A stretch of 64,000 nt of DNA from Streptomyces sp. B3I8 (GCF_030816915.1 NZ_JAUSYN010000002.1:1-64000); one strand, 5' to 3'. Shown: positions 24,135-34,015, numbered from the stretch's first letter. A program made the numbers and translations. Notes: a model not told the origin generated them from the letters alone.

Positions 24135-27100
24135 GTGATCAGTCGTAGAGGCATCCTGGCGAGCACGGCGGCGGCGGTCGCCGCCACGGCCGCGCGACCT
24201 GCCGCGGCCGGCGCCGCGGTCCCGTCCTCCGGCACCGGAGCGGCGGGGCGGCCCGCCGCGGCGAAGGTGGTGGCGCCCACCGTCGAGTACGTCCGGCATC
24301 CCCTCGGCCTCGACACGGCCCGTCCGCGCCTGAGTTGGCCGACGGTGTCGAAGGCCTCGGGCGTCCGGCAGACGGCGTACCAGATCCGTGTGGCGTCCAG
24401 CGCCGCCGCGCTGCGGCGCCCCGACGTGTGGGACAGCGGGAAGGTGGAGTCCGCCGACTCCGTGCTCGTACCGTACGCGGGCCCCGAACTGGAGCCCAGG
24501 AAACGGTACTTCTGGTCCGTACGGGTGTGGGACGGCGAGAGTGCGGTGTCCGGGTGGAGCGAGCCGTCCTGGTGGGAGACCGGGCTGCTCGGCACCGACC
24601 AGTGGTCCGCCCGGTGGATCGCCCCTCCCGCGGAGCTGACCGACGCGCCGTCGTTCCAGGGAAGTCGGTGGATCTGGTACCCCGAGGGCGACCCGGCGAA
24701 CGAGGCACCCGCGGGCACCCGCTGGTTCCGCCGTACGGTCGACCTGCCGGCGGGGATCACCTCGGCCACGCTGGCCATCACCGCGGACAACGTGTACTCC
24801 GTCGCCGTCGACGGCACCGAGGTGGCGCGCACCGACCTCGACACCGACAACGAGGACTGGCGCAGACCCGCTGTCGTGGACGTCCTCCCCCATGTCCGTT
24901 CCGGGCGCACCGTGCTCGCGGTCGCCGCGACCAACGCCTCCGTCAGTCCGGCCGGCCTGCTCGCCACGCTGGTCGTGCGGACCGCCTCCGGGGAGCGGCG
25001 CGTCGTCACCGACGCCTCGTGGAGGACCGTCGACCGGGAGCCCGCCGGGAACTGGCGCGCCCCGGACTTCGACGACACCTCCTGGGCCGCCGCCAAGGAG
25101 GTCGCCCCATCGGGTTCCGGCCCCTGGGGAGCGGTCACTCCCGCGTCGTACGCCGTCACCAGGCTGCGCCGCACCTTCCGGCTGCGGCGCAAGAAGGTGG
25201 CGCGCGCCCGGCTGTACGTCACCGCGCTCGGCCTGTACGAGGCGCATGTGAACGGCGTCCGGGTCGGTTCCGAGCAACTCGCCCCCGGCTGGACGGACTA
25301 CCGCACGCGCGTGCAGTACCAGACGCACGACGTCACGAAGTTGCTGCGCGGGGGCGCCAACGCCCTCGGGGTGTACCTCGCACCCGGATGGTACGCGGGC
25401 AACGTCGGCATGTTCGGCCCGCACCAGTACGGCGAACACCCGGCGCTGCTGGCCCAGTTGGAGGTCGACTACGCCGACGGCAGCAGTGCCCGCGTCACCT
25501 CGGACACCGACTGGACCGCCTCCACCGGTCCGATCGTCTCCGCCGACCTGCTGAACGGTGAGACGTACGACGCCCGCAAGGAGACGCCCGGCTGGGCCTC
25601 ACCCGGGTTCGACGACGGGGCCTGGCTCGCCGTGCGCGAGGCCGGCACGGACGTCCCGGAACGGGTCGTCGCCCAGGTGGACGGTCCGGTGCGGGTGACC
25701 GACGAACTGAAGCCCGTCGAGGTGACCGAGCCGAAGCCCGGTGTCTTCGTCTTCGACCTCGGCCAGAACATGGTCGGTTCGGTCCGGCTCACCGTCTCCG
25801 GCCGCGCCGGGACGACGGTACGCCTGCGGCACGCCGAGGTGCTCAGCCCGGACGGCACCGTCTACACGGCCAACCTGCGCACGGCGAAGGCGACCGACAC
25901 CTACGTCCTCAACGGGCGCGGCACGGAGGTCTACGAACCCCGCTTCACCTTTCACGGGTTCCGCTACGTCGAGGTGACCGGTTTCCCCGGCACCCCCACC
26001 GCCGGGGCGATCACCGGCCGCGTCATGCACACCGACGCGCCCGCCACCCTCGACTTCGTGACGGACTCCGACCTGCTCAACCAGTTGCACAGCAACATCA
26101 CGTGGGGCCAGCGCGGCAACTTCCTCTCCGTCCCCACCGACACCCCGGCGCGCGACGAACGTCTGGGCTGGACCGGCGACATCAACGTCTTCGCACCCAC
26201 CGCCGCCTACACCATGGAGTCGGCCCGCTTCCTGACCAAGTGGCTCACCGACCTGCGCGACGGCCGGACCGCGGAGGGTTCCTTCACCCACGTGGCACCC
26301 GACGTGGGCCATGTCGGTGACGGCGCGGCCGGCTGGGGCGACGCGGGGGTCACCGTGCCGTGGGCGCTGTACCAGGCGTACGGGGACTTGCGGGTGCTCC
26401 AGGACGCGTGGTCGTCGGTGGTGGACTGGCTGGGCTATCTGGAGAAGCACAGCGACGGTCTGCTGCGGCCGGCGGAGGGATTCGGGGACTGGCTGAACCT
26501 GTCCGACGAGACACCCAAGGACGTCGTCGCCACCGCCTACTTCGCGCACAGCGCCGACCTCGCGTCGCGGATGGCCCGCGAACTCGGCAGGGATCCCGCC
26601 CCCCAGGACGACCTCTTCGGCCGCGTCCGCGCCGCCTTCCAGAAGGCGTACATCGGTGCCGACGGCAGGGTGAAGGGCGACACCCAGACCGCCTATGTCC
26701 TCGCCCTGTCGATGGACCTGGTGCCGGACGCGCTGCGCGGCAGGGCCGCCGACCGGCTGGTGGCACTGATCGAGGCGCGCGACGGGCACCTCTCGACGGG
26801 GTTCCTGGGCACCCCCCGCCTGCTGCCCGTCCTCACCGACACCGGCCACACCGACCTCGCCTACCGGCTGCTCACCCGGCGCACCTTCCCGAGTTGGGGC
26901 TACCAGATCGACCGGGGCGCGACCACCATGTGGGAGCGCTGGGACTCCCTGCGGCCCGACGGCACGTTCCAGGACGCGAGCATGAACTCCTTCAACCACT
27001 ACGCCTACGGGTCGGTGGGGCAGTGGATGTACGCGAACATCGCGGGCATCTCGGCGGCCCGGCCCGGGTACCGCGAGGTACTCGTCCGCCCGCGCCCCGG

Positions 27101-27344
27101 CGGCGGCGTCAACTCGGCCCGTGCGACGTTCACTTCCGTGCGGGGGCCGATCTCCACGCGCTGGAGCCGGCGGCAGGGACGCTTCGAGCTGACCTGCTCC
27201 GTGCCGCCGAACACCACCGCCGAGGTGTGGGTCCCGGCATCCGCCGCGGACAAGGTCACGCACTCGGGCGGCACACCACTGCGGTACGAGGACGGCCACC
27301 AGGTGTTCCGCGTGGGTTCGGGCACCTACCACTTCACCGTCTGA
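24135..27344 (+). CDS. Secreted alpha-L-rhamnosidase (GH78)
   Basis: 1,069 residues from a GTG. The N-terminus MISRRGILASTAAAVAATAA is a twin-arginine signal, so the enzyme is exported folded. Next come N-terminal fibronectin-like and jellyroll domains (RKKVARARLYVTALGLYEAH, then VNGVRVGSEQLAPGWTDYRT) and the six-hairpin catalytic domain. The latter carries the GH78 signature DERLGWTGD (D674, E675), GFGDWLN, and a C-terminal NHYAYGSVGQWMY. It removes terminal alpha-L-rhamnose from plant glycosides or polysaccharides. It stands alone behind a palindromic operator and before a strong hairpin. Confidence 0.95.
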   Translation: MISRRGILASTAAAVAATAARPAAAGAAVPSSGTGAAGRPAAAKVVAPTVEYVRHPLGLDTARPRLSWPTVSKASGVRQTAYQIRVASSAAALRRPDVWDSGKVESADSVLVPYAGPELEPRKRYFWSVRVWDGESAVSGWSEPSWWETGLLGTDQWSARWIAPPAELTDAPSFQGSRWIWYPEGDPANEAPAGTRWFRRTVDLPAGITSATLAITADNVYSVAVDGTEVARTDLDTDNEDWRRPAVVDVLPHVRSGRTVLAVAATNASVSPAGLLATLVVRTASGERRVVTDASWRTVDREPAGNWRAPDFDDTSWAAAKEVAPSGSGPWGAVTPASYAVTRLRRTFRLRRKKVARARLYVTALGLYEAHVNGVRVGSEQLAPGWTDYRTRVQYQTHDVTKLLRGGANALGVYLAPGWYAGNVGMFGPHQYGEHPALLAQLEVDYADGSSARVTSDTDWTASTGPIVSADLLNGETYDARKETPGWASPGFDDGAWLAVREAGTDVPERVVAQVDGPVRVTDELKPVEVTEPKPGVFVFDLGQNMVGSVRLTVSGRAGTTVRLRHAEVLSPDGTVYTANLRTAKATDTYVLNGRGTEVYEPRFTFHGFRYVEVTGFPGTPTAGAITGRVMHTDAPATLDFVTDSDLLNQLHSNITWGQRGNFLSVPTDTPARDERLGWTGDINVFAPTAAYTMESARFLTKWLTDLRDGRTAEGSFTHVAPDVGHVGDGAAGWGDAGVTVPWALYQAYGDLRVLQDAWSSVVDWLGYLEKHSDGLLRPAEGFGDWLNLSDETPKDVVATAYFAHSADLASRMARELGRDPAPQDDLFGRVRAAFQKAYIGADGRVKGDTQTAYVLALSMDLVPDALRGRAADRLVALIEARDGHLSTGFLGTPRLLPVLTDTGHTDLAYRLLTRRTFPSWGYQIDRGATTMWERWDSLRPDGTFQDASMNSFNHYAYGSVGQWMYANIAGISAARPGYREVLVRPRPGGGVNSARATFTSVRGPISTRWSRRQGRFELTCSVPPNTTAEVWVPASAADKVTHSGGTPLRYEDGHQVFRVGSGTYHFTV

Positions 27345-27358
27345 GCCGCCGCACGGCA

Positions 27359-27408
27359 CCGTCCTCCGGAGGGGCCCGGCGCAGTCGCCCGCGGCGCCGG
27401 GAGGACGG
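27359..27408 (+). terminator. Bulged hairpin after the rhamnosidase
   Basis: CCGTCCT (27359-27365) pairs with AGGACGG (27402-27408), and inside it CCCGGCGC pairs with GCGCCGGG, with one bulge on the left arm. It lies 15 bp after the stop. Confidence 0.6.
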
Positions 27409-27718
27409 GCCGGTCTCCCCGGCCGGCTTGTGGGCGAGGACGGCGGCGATCCTCCGCCGCCCCGGACGGTGCCGCACCTCTCGTGCCGCACCGCACCTCT
27501 CGTGCCGCGCCGCCCGTGCCGTACGCCGCCGCCCGTCCCGTACCGCAACTCCAGTCCGGCCCCGGCCGATCCAGTGAACCTGAGCGCCCGGCCTGCCCGC
27601 CCTGACCAGCCGGTCCATCGCCACAGGGGCGACGAGCGGGCGCTCCCCGCCGCGTCGGGCGAGGCTCGCAGAAGCACACTGGCACGGACCTCGTTGCCGG
27701 ACGATGAGAGAGCCGATC
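27409..27718. other. Spacer with short direct repeats
   Basis: No supported gene. Between 27470 and 27545 the motif gccgcacctctcgtgccgc is repeated imperfectly. The promoter of the FAD monooxygenase probably lies after it. Confidence 0.4.
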
Positions 27719-29417
27719 ATGGCCGATGTCGATGTGCTCGTGGTGGGTGCGGGCCCGGTGGGCCTGACGGCGGCGGCCGAGCTGCGGCGGCACGGTGTTC
27801 GCTGCCGCGTCGTCGACCGGCTGGCCGCCCCCCAGCCCCACGCGAAGGCCATCGGAGTCCTGCCCCGCACGCTGGAGGTGTGGGACGCCATGGGGCTGGT
27901 CCGCGAGGTGCTCGACGAAGCCGTGCCGCACCTTGGCCAGCTGGTCTTCATCGACGGCAAGCCCCAGGACGAGCCGATGCGGCTGACCCTGCCGCCGGAC
28001 ATCCCCTATCCCTTCGCCACGCTGCCGCAGTACACGACCGAGCGGCTTCTCAGCGAGCATCTCGCGCGGTTCGGCACGGAGGTGGAGCGGCCGGTCGAAC
28101 TCGTCTCGGTGGTCTCGCACCCGGACGAGGTGGAGGTCGTCCTCGCGGGCGCCGGCGGCCGGAGCGAGCGGCTGAGCGCCCGCTACGTGGTGGGCTGCGA
28201 CGGCGCGCACAGTCTGGTCCGCAGGGAGGCGGGACTCGCCTTCGAGGGCGACCTCCTGCCCGGGCGGTTCATGATCGCCGATGTGGAGGTCGACTGGGAC
28301 CTGCCCGCCGGGTACAGCATGCGGTCCGTGCACGGGTGCCGACGGCGCGGTGGACGACATGCTCGTCTGCATCCCGATGCCGGGCGTACGGCGGTACTGG
28401 CTGTCGATGCTGCGCCCCGGCGACCGGGGCGCGGCCGAGGACGGCCGGGGCGCGCCGGACGGCGCGGAGGGGTCGTCCCACGGTACGGAAGCCGACGAGG
28501 GACTGGACCTCGGCCAGATCCAGGCCGTGCTGGACCGGCTGTCCCCCGAGCCGGCGAAGGTGTCCGCGCTGCGCTGGTCGTCCGCCTTCCGGACCGGTCA
28601 CCGTCTGGTGGACCGGTATCGCGCCGGTCGTCTCTTCGTGGCCGGGGACGCCGCGCATGTCCACCCGCCCATCGGTGGGCAGGGGCTGAACACCGGTGTG
28701 CAGGACGCGCACAACCTCGCCTGGAAACTGGCCCTCGCCGTCCGCGGCCTGGCCACGGACGATGTCCTGGACAGTTACCACGCCGAACGCCACCCCGTGG
28801 CGCGGGAAGTGGTCGACCGCACCGTCCGCCACACGCGTACGGTCCGCGACGCCCGTCCGAGCGCCGGCGGCCCCATGGGAGACCCCGAGATGTTCGTGCG
28901 GCGTCAGGCCCAGTTGCTCGTCGACTATCCGGACAGCCCACTGGTCCGATCACGGGCGGCGGGCGGTGCCAGTACGGACGGTGCCCGTGCGGCCGGTCCC
29001 ACGCCCGGCGAGCGGGCCCCGGACTGCCGCGGTCTGGTGGGCGACCTCGCCGGCTACCCGGTACGCCTGTTCGACCTGCTGCGCGCCCCGCGGCATGTAC
29101 TGCTGATGTACGCGGGCCCGCGGCACGTCGCCGGTGACGGCGCCGCGCGCCTGGAGGCGTGCGCGACCGAGGCGCGCCGCGCCGCCCACGGCCTGCTGAA
29201 CGCCTGTCTGATCACCGCCGAGGACATGCCGCGCGACGCCCGTCCCGTCGGCCTGCGTCCGCCGCGGTTGTGTGACACGGAGGGCGAGTTCCGTGCCGCC
29301 TACGCGCCGCTGGACGGCGAAGCCGTCGTGATCCGCCCGGACGGCCATGTCTCCGCGCGCTTCCACCCGGCCGCGTCGGAAGACCTCGTCGCACACCTGG
29401 GCCGCACCTTCCGCTGA
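27719..29417 (+). pseudogene. FAD-dependent aromatic monooxygenase, single frameshift
   Basis: The first frame from ATG 27719 (27704 also possible) has the FAD motif LVVGAGPVGLTAAAELRRHG, FATLPQYTTERLLSEHLARF and VVGCDGAHSLVRREAG. After VEVDWDLPAGYSMRSV the homology jumps at about 28335 to the frame one base away. It continues there as ADGAVDDMLVCIPMPGVRRY, FVAGDAAHVHPPIGGQGLNT and a thioredoxin-like C-terminal domain ending at 29417. One missing base near 28335 explains it. The intact protein would be about 565 residues of the PheA/TfdB type that hydroxylates phenols or polyketides. It may be a true pseudogene or a sequencing indel. Confidence 0.8.
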
Positions 29418-29792
29418 TCCCGGTACACCGTCCTCCGAGGCGGCCCCCGACCGTCGGGGGCCCGCCTCCCGGCCGACGCCGCGGACATCCCCGCGATCCG
29501 TACGGGGCGGCCTCCGCACGCTCCGCGCGAGGGCGTGACGCCCGAGCATCGTCCCCGTTCCCCCGCTCTCCCCGTTCCCCCACTCTCCCGCTCCTCCCGT
29601 TCTCCCGCCTTCTAGACGACCTCGCCGATGCGCATCGGGCCTTTCCCGCCGGACGGTCCGTCTTGCCTCTCACACCAATGTCAGGTCTTAGCGTGGCAGG
29701 TGTCGGCGCTCGCCGATCATCACCCACCGCTTCATCCACCCCTCGATCTGGCGAACGGCCGGGTCAAGGCCGCGTGGGAAAGGCAGAACGTC
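29418..29792. other. Spacer with no supported gene
   Basis: The first half is a pyrimidine-rich run of ccgttcccccgctctcc-type repeats. A possible promoter for the next gene is TTGCCT near 29662 with TTAGCGT about 18 bp later. No gene is visible. Confidence 0.35.
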
Positions 29793-30698
29793 ATGCGCGC
29801 AGCCCGCTATCACGAGTACGGCAGTGTGGAGACACTCGTGGTCGAGCAGGCGCCGGACCCGCGTCCAGGGCCCGGCGAGATCCGTATCCGCGTCGCGGCG
29901 GCCGGCGTCAATCCCGTCGACTGGAAGGTGCGTTCCGGCGCGGTGCGCGAGGTGCTCCCCGTGGAGCTGCCCGCGATTCCCGGGCGTGACGCCGTGGGCG
30001 TGGTCGACGGGACCGGTGAGGGCGTACGGGGCGTGGGCATCGGCGACCGGGTCTTCGGGCTGGGCGGCGTCACCGGCGCGACGGCCGAGCTGGCCGTGCT
30101 CTCGGCCTGGGCCCAGGCGCCCGCCACGTGGACCGACGAAGAAGCGGCCGCCGCCGGTCTGGCGTCCGTGACCGCGCTCAGCGGGCTGAGGGCGCTCGGT
30201 CCCCTGCGGGGGCGCACGCTGCTGATCGAGGGCGCCGCGGGAGGCGTGGGCAGTGCCGCGGTCGAGTTCGCGGTGGCGCGGGGAGCCGTAGTGATCGGGA
30301 CGGCGAGCGAGCGCAATCACGAGTTCCTCGCCTCTCTCGGAGCCGTCCCCACCACCTACGGCGCCGGTCTCACGGAACGCGTCGCCGCTCTCGCCCCGGA
30401 CGGTGTCGACCTCGCGCTCGACACGGCGGCCTCAGGGTCCCTGGCCGGTCTCGTCGCGATCGTGGGCGATCCCGCCCGCGTGTCGACGGTCGCCGACCAC
30501 GCCAACGCGCAACGCCTGGGCGTGCACACGGCCAACGCGGAGAACGACTCCGCGCTCCTGGCCGAAGCGGCGGAACTCGGCCGACTGGGCCGCTACACAC
30601 CCCGCGTCGAGCGGGCCTACCCGCTCGAACGGATCGCGCACGCGCACGCCTACGCCGAGCGCGGCCACACGCGGGGAAAGATCGTGGTCCGCGTCTGA
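29793..30698 (+). CDS. Zinc-free NADPH:quinone oxidoreductase (MDR family)
   Basis: 301 residues from ATG 29793, which follows ggaaaggcag and begins the family start MRAARYHEYGSVETLVVE. The GroES-like half (PGPGEIRIRVAAAGVNPVDW, then IPGRDAVGVVDG) is followed by the Rossmann half with LLIEGAAGGVGSAAVEFA. The cysteines and histidines that bind catalytic zinc in alcohol dehydrogenases are absent, which fits quinone-oxidoreductase-type enzymes. It likely reduces quinones or enones with NADPH. Confidence 0.9.
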   Translation: MRAARYHEYGSVETLVVEQAPDPRPGPGEIRIRVAAAGVNPVDWKVRSGAVREVLPVELPAIPGRDAVGVVDGTGEGVRGVGIGDRVFGLGGVTGATAELAVLSAWAQAPATWTDEEAAAAGLASVTALSGLRALGPLRGRTLLIEGAAGGVGSAAVEFAVARGAVVIGTASERNHEFLASLGAVPTTYGAGLTERVAALAPDGVDLALDTAASGSLAGLVAIVGDPARVSTVADHANAQRLGVHTANAENDSALLAEAAELGRLGRYTPRVERAYPLERIAHAHAYAERGHTRGKIVVRV

Positions 30699-30780
30699 GC
30701 CCGCCCCGTCGTCGCGGGCACCGCGTCCGAGCCCGCCCCTCACCCCGCTTCCGAGCTCCTTCCCTTGCCCCCGGCCCTCT

Positions 30781-30837
30781 TTTCTCGTCCTCTTGACGAT
30801 AAAGATCCCAACGGATTATCGTCACCAAGACGAGAAA
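30781..30837 (+). promoter_or_regulatory. Nested inverted repeats at the SPFH promoter
   Basis: An outer 9-bp pair, TTTCTCGTC (30781-30789) and GACGAGAAA (30829-30837), encloses an inner 9-bp pair, TGACGATAA (30794-30802) and TTATCGTCA (30816-30824). TTGACG at 30793 and the AT-rich ATTATC region one 17-bp spacer later resemble -35/-10 boxes, so the inner palindrome would overlay the promoter as an operator. The outer right arm directly abuts the AGAGGGGG ribosome-binding site of the next gene. This stretch is strikingly AT-rich for the window. Confidence 0.65.
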
Positions 30838-30849
30838 GAGGGGGCTCTC

Positions 30850-31887
30850 ATGGCCGATATCACCCGGCGCCTGGGATGGCGCCACCTGCGTTCCACGCCC
30901 ACGGCGCACATCCGCCACCACCGCGACGGCACCCTCGTGCACGACGGGCCCGGACTCGCCTTCTGGTTCCGCCCGTTGACCGCCGCGCTCTCCGAGGTGC
31001 CGGTCGAGGACCGCGAGCTGGCCATGACGTTCCGTGCCCGTACCGCCGACTTCCAGGACGTCTCGGTACAGGCGACCGTCACCTACCGGATCGGCGACCC
31101 GGCGCTCGCCGCCACCCGTCTGGACTTCTCCGTCGACCCCGACACCGGGGCCTGGCGCGGGGCCCCGCTGGAACAGCTGGGCACGCTGCTCACCGAGACC
31201 GCCCAGCAGCACGCGCTGCACGTGCTGGCCCGCACCCCGCTGGCCGCGGCGCTGGCCGACGGGCCGGCCGCGGTGCGCGAACGGATCGCGGCCGGCCTCG
31301 GCGGCGAACCGCGGCTGCCGGCCACCGGGATCGAGGTGGTGGCCGTGCGGGTCATGGCGGTGCGCCCCGAGGCGGAGGTGGAGCGCGCGCTGCGCACTCC
31401 CACCCGCGAGCTGATCCAGCAGGAGGCCGACCGGGCCACCTACGAACGGCGGGCGGTCGCCGTCGAGCGCGAGCGCGCCATCGCCGAGAACGAACTGGCC
31501 AGCCAGATCGAACTCGCCCGCCGCGAGGAACAGTTGGTGCAGCAGCGCGGGGCGAACGCGCGCCGGGAGGCGCAGGAGAACGCGGCGGCGGACCAGGTGC
31601 GCGCCCAGGCCGAGGCGGCGCGCACGGTACGGCTCGCCGAGGCCGAGGCCGCCCGGTCGGTGGCGCTGGCCCACGCGGAGGCCCAGGCGGCGCGTGAGGT
31701 CGGCGAGGCGCGGGCCGAGGCGCAGTCGGCCTGGCTGCGCGTCCACGGCGAGGTCGACGTGGCGACCCTGCACGCGCTCACCGGGACCCGGCTCGCGGAG
31801 AACCTGCCGCACATCGACAGCGTGACCCTCACCCCGGACGTGCTGACCGGACTGCTGGCCCGGCTCGGCGGCGGGGACCGGGGATGA
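30850..31887 (+). CDS. SPFH/band-7 domain protein
   Basis: 345 residues. The N-terminal SPFH domain (about 20-190: LAFWFRPLTAALSEVPVEDR, VQATVTYRIGDPALAATRLD, ATGIEVVAVRVMAVRPEAEV) is followed by a flotillin-like Ala/Glu/Arg-rich coiled coil (195-305) and a short C-terminal domain (LPHIDSVTLTPDVLTGLLAR). There is no clear N-terminal membrane anchor, unlike classic slipins. Such proteins form rings or scaffolds on membranes. It overlaps the next gene by four bases (ATGA), so the pair is co-translated. The start follows AGAGGGGG. Confidence 0.9.
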   Translation: MADITRRLGWRHLRSTPTAHIRHHRDGTLVHDGPGLAFWFRPLTAALSEVPVEDRELAMTFRARTADFQDVSVQATVTYRIGDPALAATRLDFSVDPDTGAWRGAPLEQLGTLLTETAQQHALHVLARTPLAAALADGPAAVRERIAAGLGGEPRLPATGIEVVAVRVMAVRPEAEVERALRTPTRELIQQEADRATYERRAVAVERERAIAENELASQIELARREEQLVQQRGANARREAQENAAADQVRAQAEAARTVRLAEAEAARSVALAHAEAQAAREVGEARAEAQSAWLRVHGEVDVATLHALTGTRLAENLPHIDSVTLTPDVLTGLLARLGGGDRG

Positions 31888-32795
31888 GCCTCGCCCCGCG
31901 GGCCGTCCTGGTCCGTCGCACCACGGAGTACGAGGAGTTGCTTGCCCGGCACGGCACCCACGGACAGGCCGCGTTCTTCCTCTCCTCCCGGGGCCGGGAC
32001 CTCGCCGAGATCGCCGAACGCCACCACCGCGCGCACCGGGCGCTCGCCGAGGTCACGGCCGCGGTGCCGCGGACCTGGCGGCAGGCCCGGGTGGAGCGCG
32101 GTGACCTGGACCGGTTCCTGTTCGCCCCGGAGGACGTCGTGGTCGTGGTGGGGCAGGACGGCCTGGTGGCCAACGTGGCCAAGTATCTCGACGGGCAGCC
32201 GGTGATCGGCGTGAACCCCGAGCCGGGGCGCAACCCCGGCGTCCTGGTACGGCACCGGGCGGCCGACGCGGCGGCGCTGCTGCGCGGCGCGCCCACCGCG
32301 CCGACGGACGAACTCACCATGGTGGAGGCCGTCGCCGACGACACCCAGCGGCTCCTCGCGCTCAACGAGATCTATCTCGGCGCCGCCGGACACCAGACGG
32401 CCAGATACCGCCTGGGCCTCGAGGGCGACGGGGGTGTCGTCGAGGCCCAGGCCTCCTCCGGGGTGCTGGTGGGCACGGGCACGGGTGCGACCGGCTGGCT
32501 GAGGTCGGTGTGGCAGCAGCGGGACGGTGCCCCGCGCCTGCCGCACCCCACGGAGGACCGCCTGCTCTGGTTCGTGCGCGAGGCCTGGCCGTCGCCGGTC
32601 ACCGGGACGTCCCTGGTGGCCGGCGAACTCGCCGCGCCGGACCGGCTGTGCCTCACCGTGGAGTCCGAACGTCTCGTCGCCTTCGGGGACGGCATGGAGG
32701 GCGACGCGCTGGAGCTGACGTGGGGGCAGACGGTACGGGTGGGCGCGTGCGCCCAGCGGCTGAGGCTGGTCGCGGGTGTCGCGGGACACCGGTGA
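31884..32795 (+). CDS. NAD-kinase-fold protein coupled to SPFH
   Basis: 303 residues. Three landmarks of the ATP-NAD/DAG kinase fold are visible: VVVVVGQDGLVANVAKYLDG (GGDG replaced by GQDG at 90-93), a LNEIYLG motif near 163 (NE/D region), and SSGVLVGTGTGATGWLRS near 200. It may phosphorylate NAD or bind it; replacement of the first Gly of GGDG by Gln is compatible with the fold, but activity is not assured. The four-base overlap with the SPFH gene suggests the two proteins act together at the membrane. Confidence 0.8.
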   Translation: MSLAPRAVLVRRTTEYEELLARHGTHGQAAFFLSSRGRDLAEIAERHHRAHRALAEVTAAVPRTWRQARVERGDLDRFLFAPEDVVVVVGQDGLVANVAKYLDGQPVIGVNPEPGRNPGVLVRHRAADAAALLRGAPTAPTDELTMVEAVADDTQRLLALNEIYLGAAGHQTARYRLGLEGDGGVVEAQASSGVLVGTGTGATGWLRSVWQQRDGAPRLPHPTEDRLLWFVREAWPSPVTGTSLVAGELAAPDRLCLTVESERLVAFGDGMEGDALELTWGQTVRVGACAQRLRLVAGVAGHR

Positions 32796-33847
32796 CTGCG
32801 GCCGGCCGTGGTGGGCACGGTGGCACGGTCTGCCACGCCGACACCCGGCTCCGGCACGGCGCCGCTGCGGCTCAGGCCGCCGGATCGGGTGCGGCACCAC
32901 GGTCGCAGCGGGGCGTACGTCTCCTCCTCGAAACGGAACCGTACGGAGGGGACCAGGAACGCGAACGGCTCGGCGTCGCCGACCAGGGCGCGGGCGGCGG
33001 CGGACGTGACCGTTCCGGACAGGGGGACGCATCTCTCGGGAGGGATGCCGAGGGAGATCTCCTGCCGTACCGGACGACTACGCCATGGCTGGACGGACAG
33101 CGCGCGGTCCTGGGGGACGCAGTGGGCCGGCATCTCCTCGTAGCTTGCGACGGCGGGGCGCCAGGGACCGTCCGCCGGTCGTTCGGGCAGGGGTACGAGG
33201 CTCGCCTCGGCGGCCGGCGCGCTGCCGCGCCCGGGATCCGGCAGGAGGTCGATCCGTCCGCCCTCGACGACGAGTCGCGAGTCCCGCCCCAGGACGTGCA
33301 TGGGCAGTCCCTCGGCGAGGATGCGGGCCCCCAGGGCATGCGGCGTGCGGCCGATGGCCGTGCTGAGGAAGTACGCGCCGTCCACGCCCGTGCGCGCATG
33401 ACGCACGCAGACACGCCAGTTGCTCTGCAGTGGCGACGGCAGCAGCCGCCGCCACCGGCCGAGACGGGCCGGACCCAGATGGCCGTGGCGGTAGCTCAGG
33501 AAGGTCAGCACGGCCCGGTCGCCGCGCTCGCCAAGGCATTGCGGTTCCAGGCCCGCCGACACCAGGGGCGCGAGACGGCGGGCGTCGACGACGTGGTTGA
33601 CGTGGACGACATCCGTGATGCCACTGACAAACGCCACCGACGGCACGCGCTCTCCCCGCGCCCGTAACAGGCGGCTGCCGGCCACCCGGTTCAGCGGCGC
33701 CACCGGCCACCGGCCCGCCGGGTGTGCCCACCGCGCGTAGCGCCCGTACCTGGCCTCCGGCCGGCCGCGGCGAAGCGCACGCTCGGCCGCCCACAGCGCC
33801 ACGCCGGCCACCGACGCCACGGCGCACACGGTGAGGCACGGGCCCAT
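32372..33847 (-). CDS. DUF2071 protein with probable artefactual C-terminal extension
   Basis: The first 310 residues (33847 to about 32910) form a coherent DUF2071/acetoacetate-decarboxylase-fold protein: FVSGITDVVHVNHVVDARRL, TFLSYRHGHLGPARLGRWRR, LQSNWRVCVRHARTGVDGAY and VRQEISLGIPPERCVPLSG. After FRFEEETYAPL the reading becomes Arg/Ser/Pro-rich and continues 420 bp antisense to the NAD-kinase-fold gene, which no functional domain would do. One base out of frame a natural end is found, DRGAAPDPAA followed by a stop at 32872. I therefore suspect a single-base shift near 32910 and a true protein of about 320 residues. Function of the family is unknown. Confidence 0.65.
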   Translation of the reverse strand: MGPCLTVCAVASVAGVALWAAERALRRGRPEARYGRYARWAHPAGRWPVAPLNRVAGSRLLRARGERVPSVAFVSGITDVVHVNHVVDARRLAPLVSAGLEPQCLGERGDRAVLTFLSYRHGHLGPARLGRWRRLLPSPLQSNWRVCVRHARTGVDGAYFLSTAIGRTPHALGARILAEGLPMHVLGRDSRLVVEGGRIDLLPDPGRGSAPAAEASLVPLPERPADGPWRPAVASYEEMPAHCVPQDRALSVQPWRSRPVRQEISLGIPPERCVPLSGTVTSAAARALVGDAEPFAFLVPSVRFRFEEETYAPLRPWCRTRSGGLSRSGAVPEPGVGVADRATVPTTAGRSHRCPATPATSLSRWAHAPTRTVCPHVSSSASPSMPSPKATRRSDSTVRHSRSGAASSPATRDVPVTGDGQASRTNQSRRSSVGCGRRGAPSRCCHTDLSQPVAPVPVPTSTPEEAWASTTPPSPSRPRRYLAVWCPAAPR

Positions 33848-34015
33848 CAGAGCAGGACCACCCGACGGTGCGGTGTCCCGGTGAGGAGCGTCGGACCGGC
33901 CATGACCCGATCATGCCAGGCATCGCCGACACCACCTCACACGCGGCCACCGCCCGCCCCCGAGGACTCCGCAGCCTGCCGAGGCGTCCCTGGGAGGCTC
34001 ACCGAGTACGGCGAC

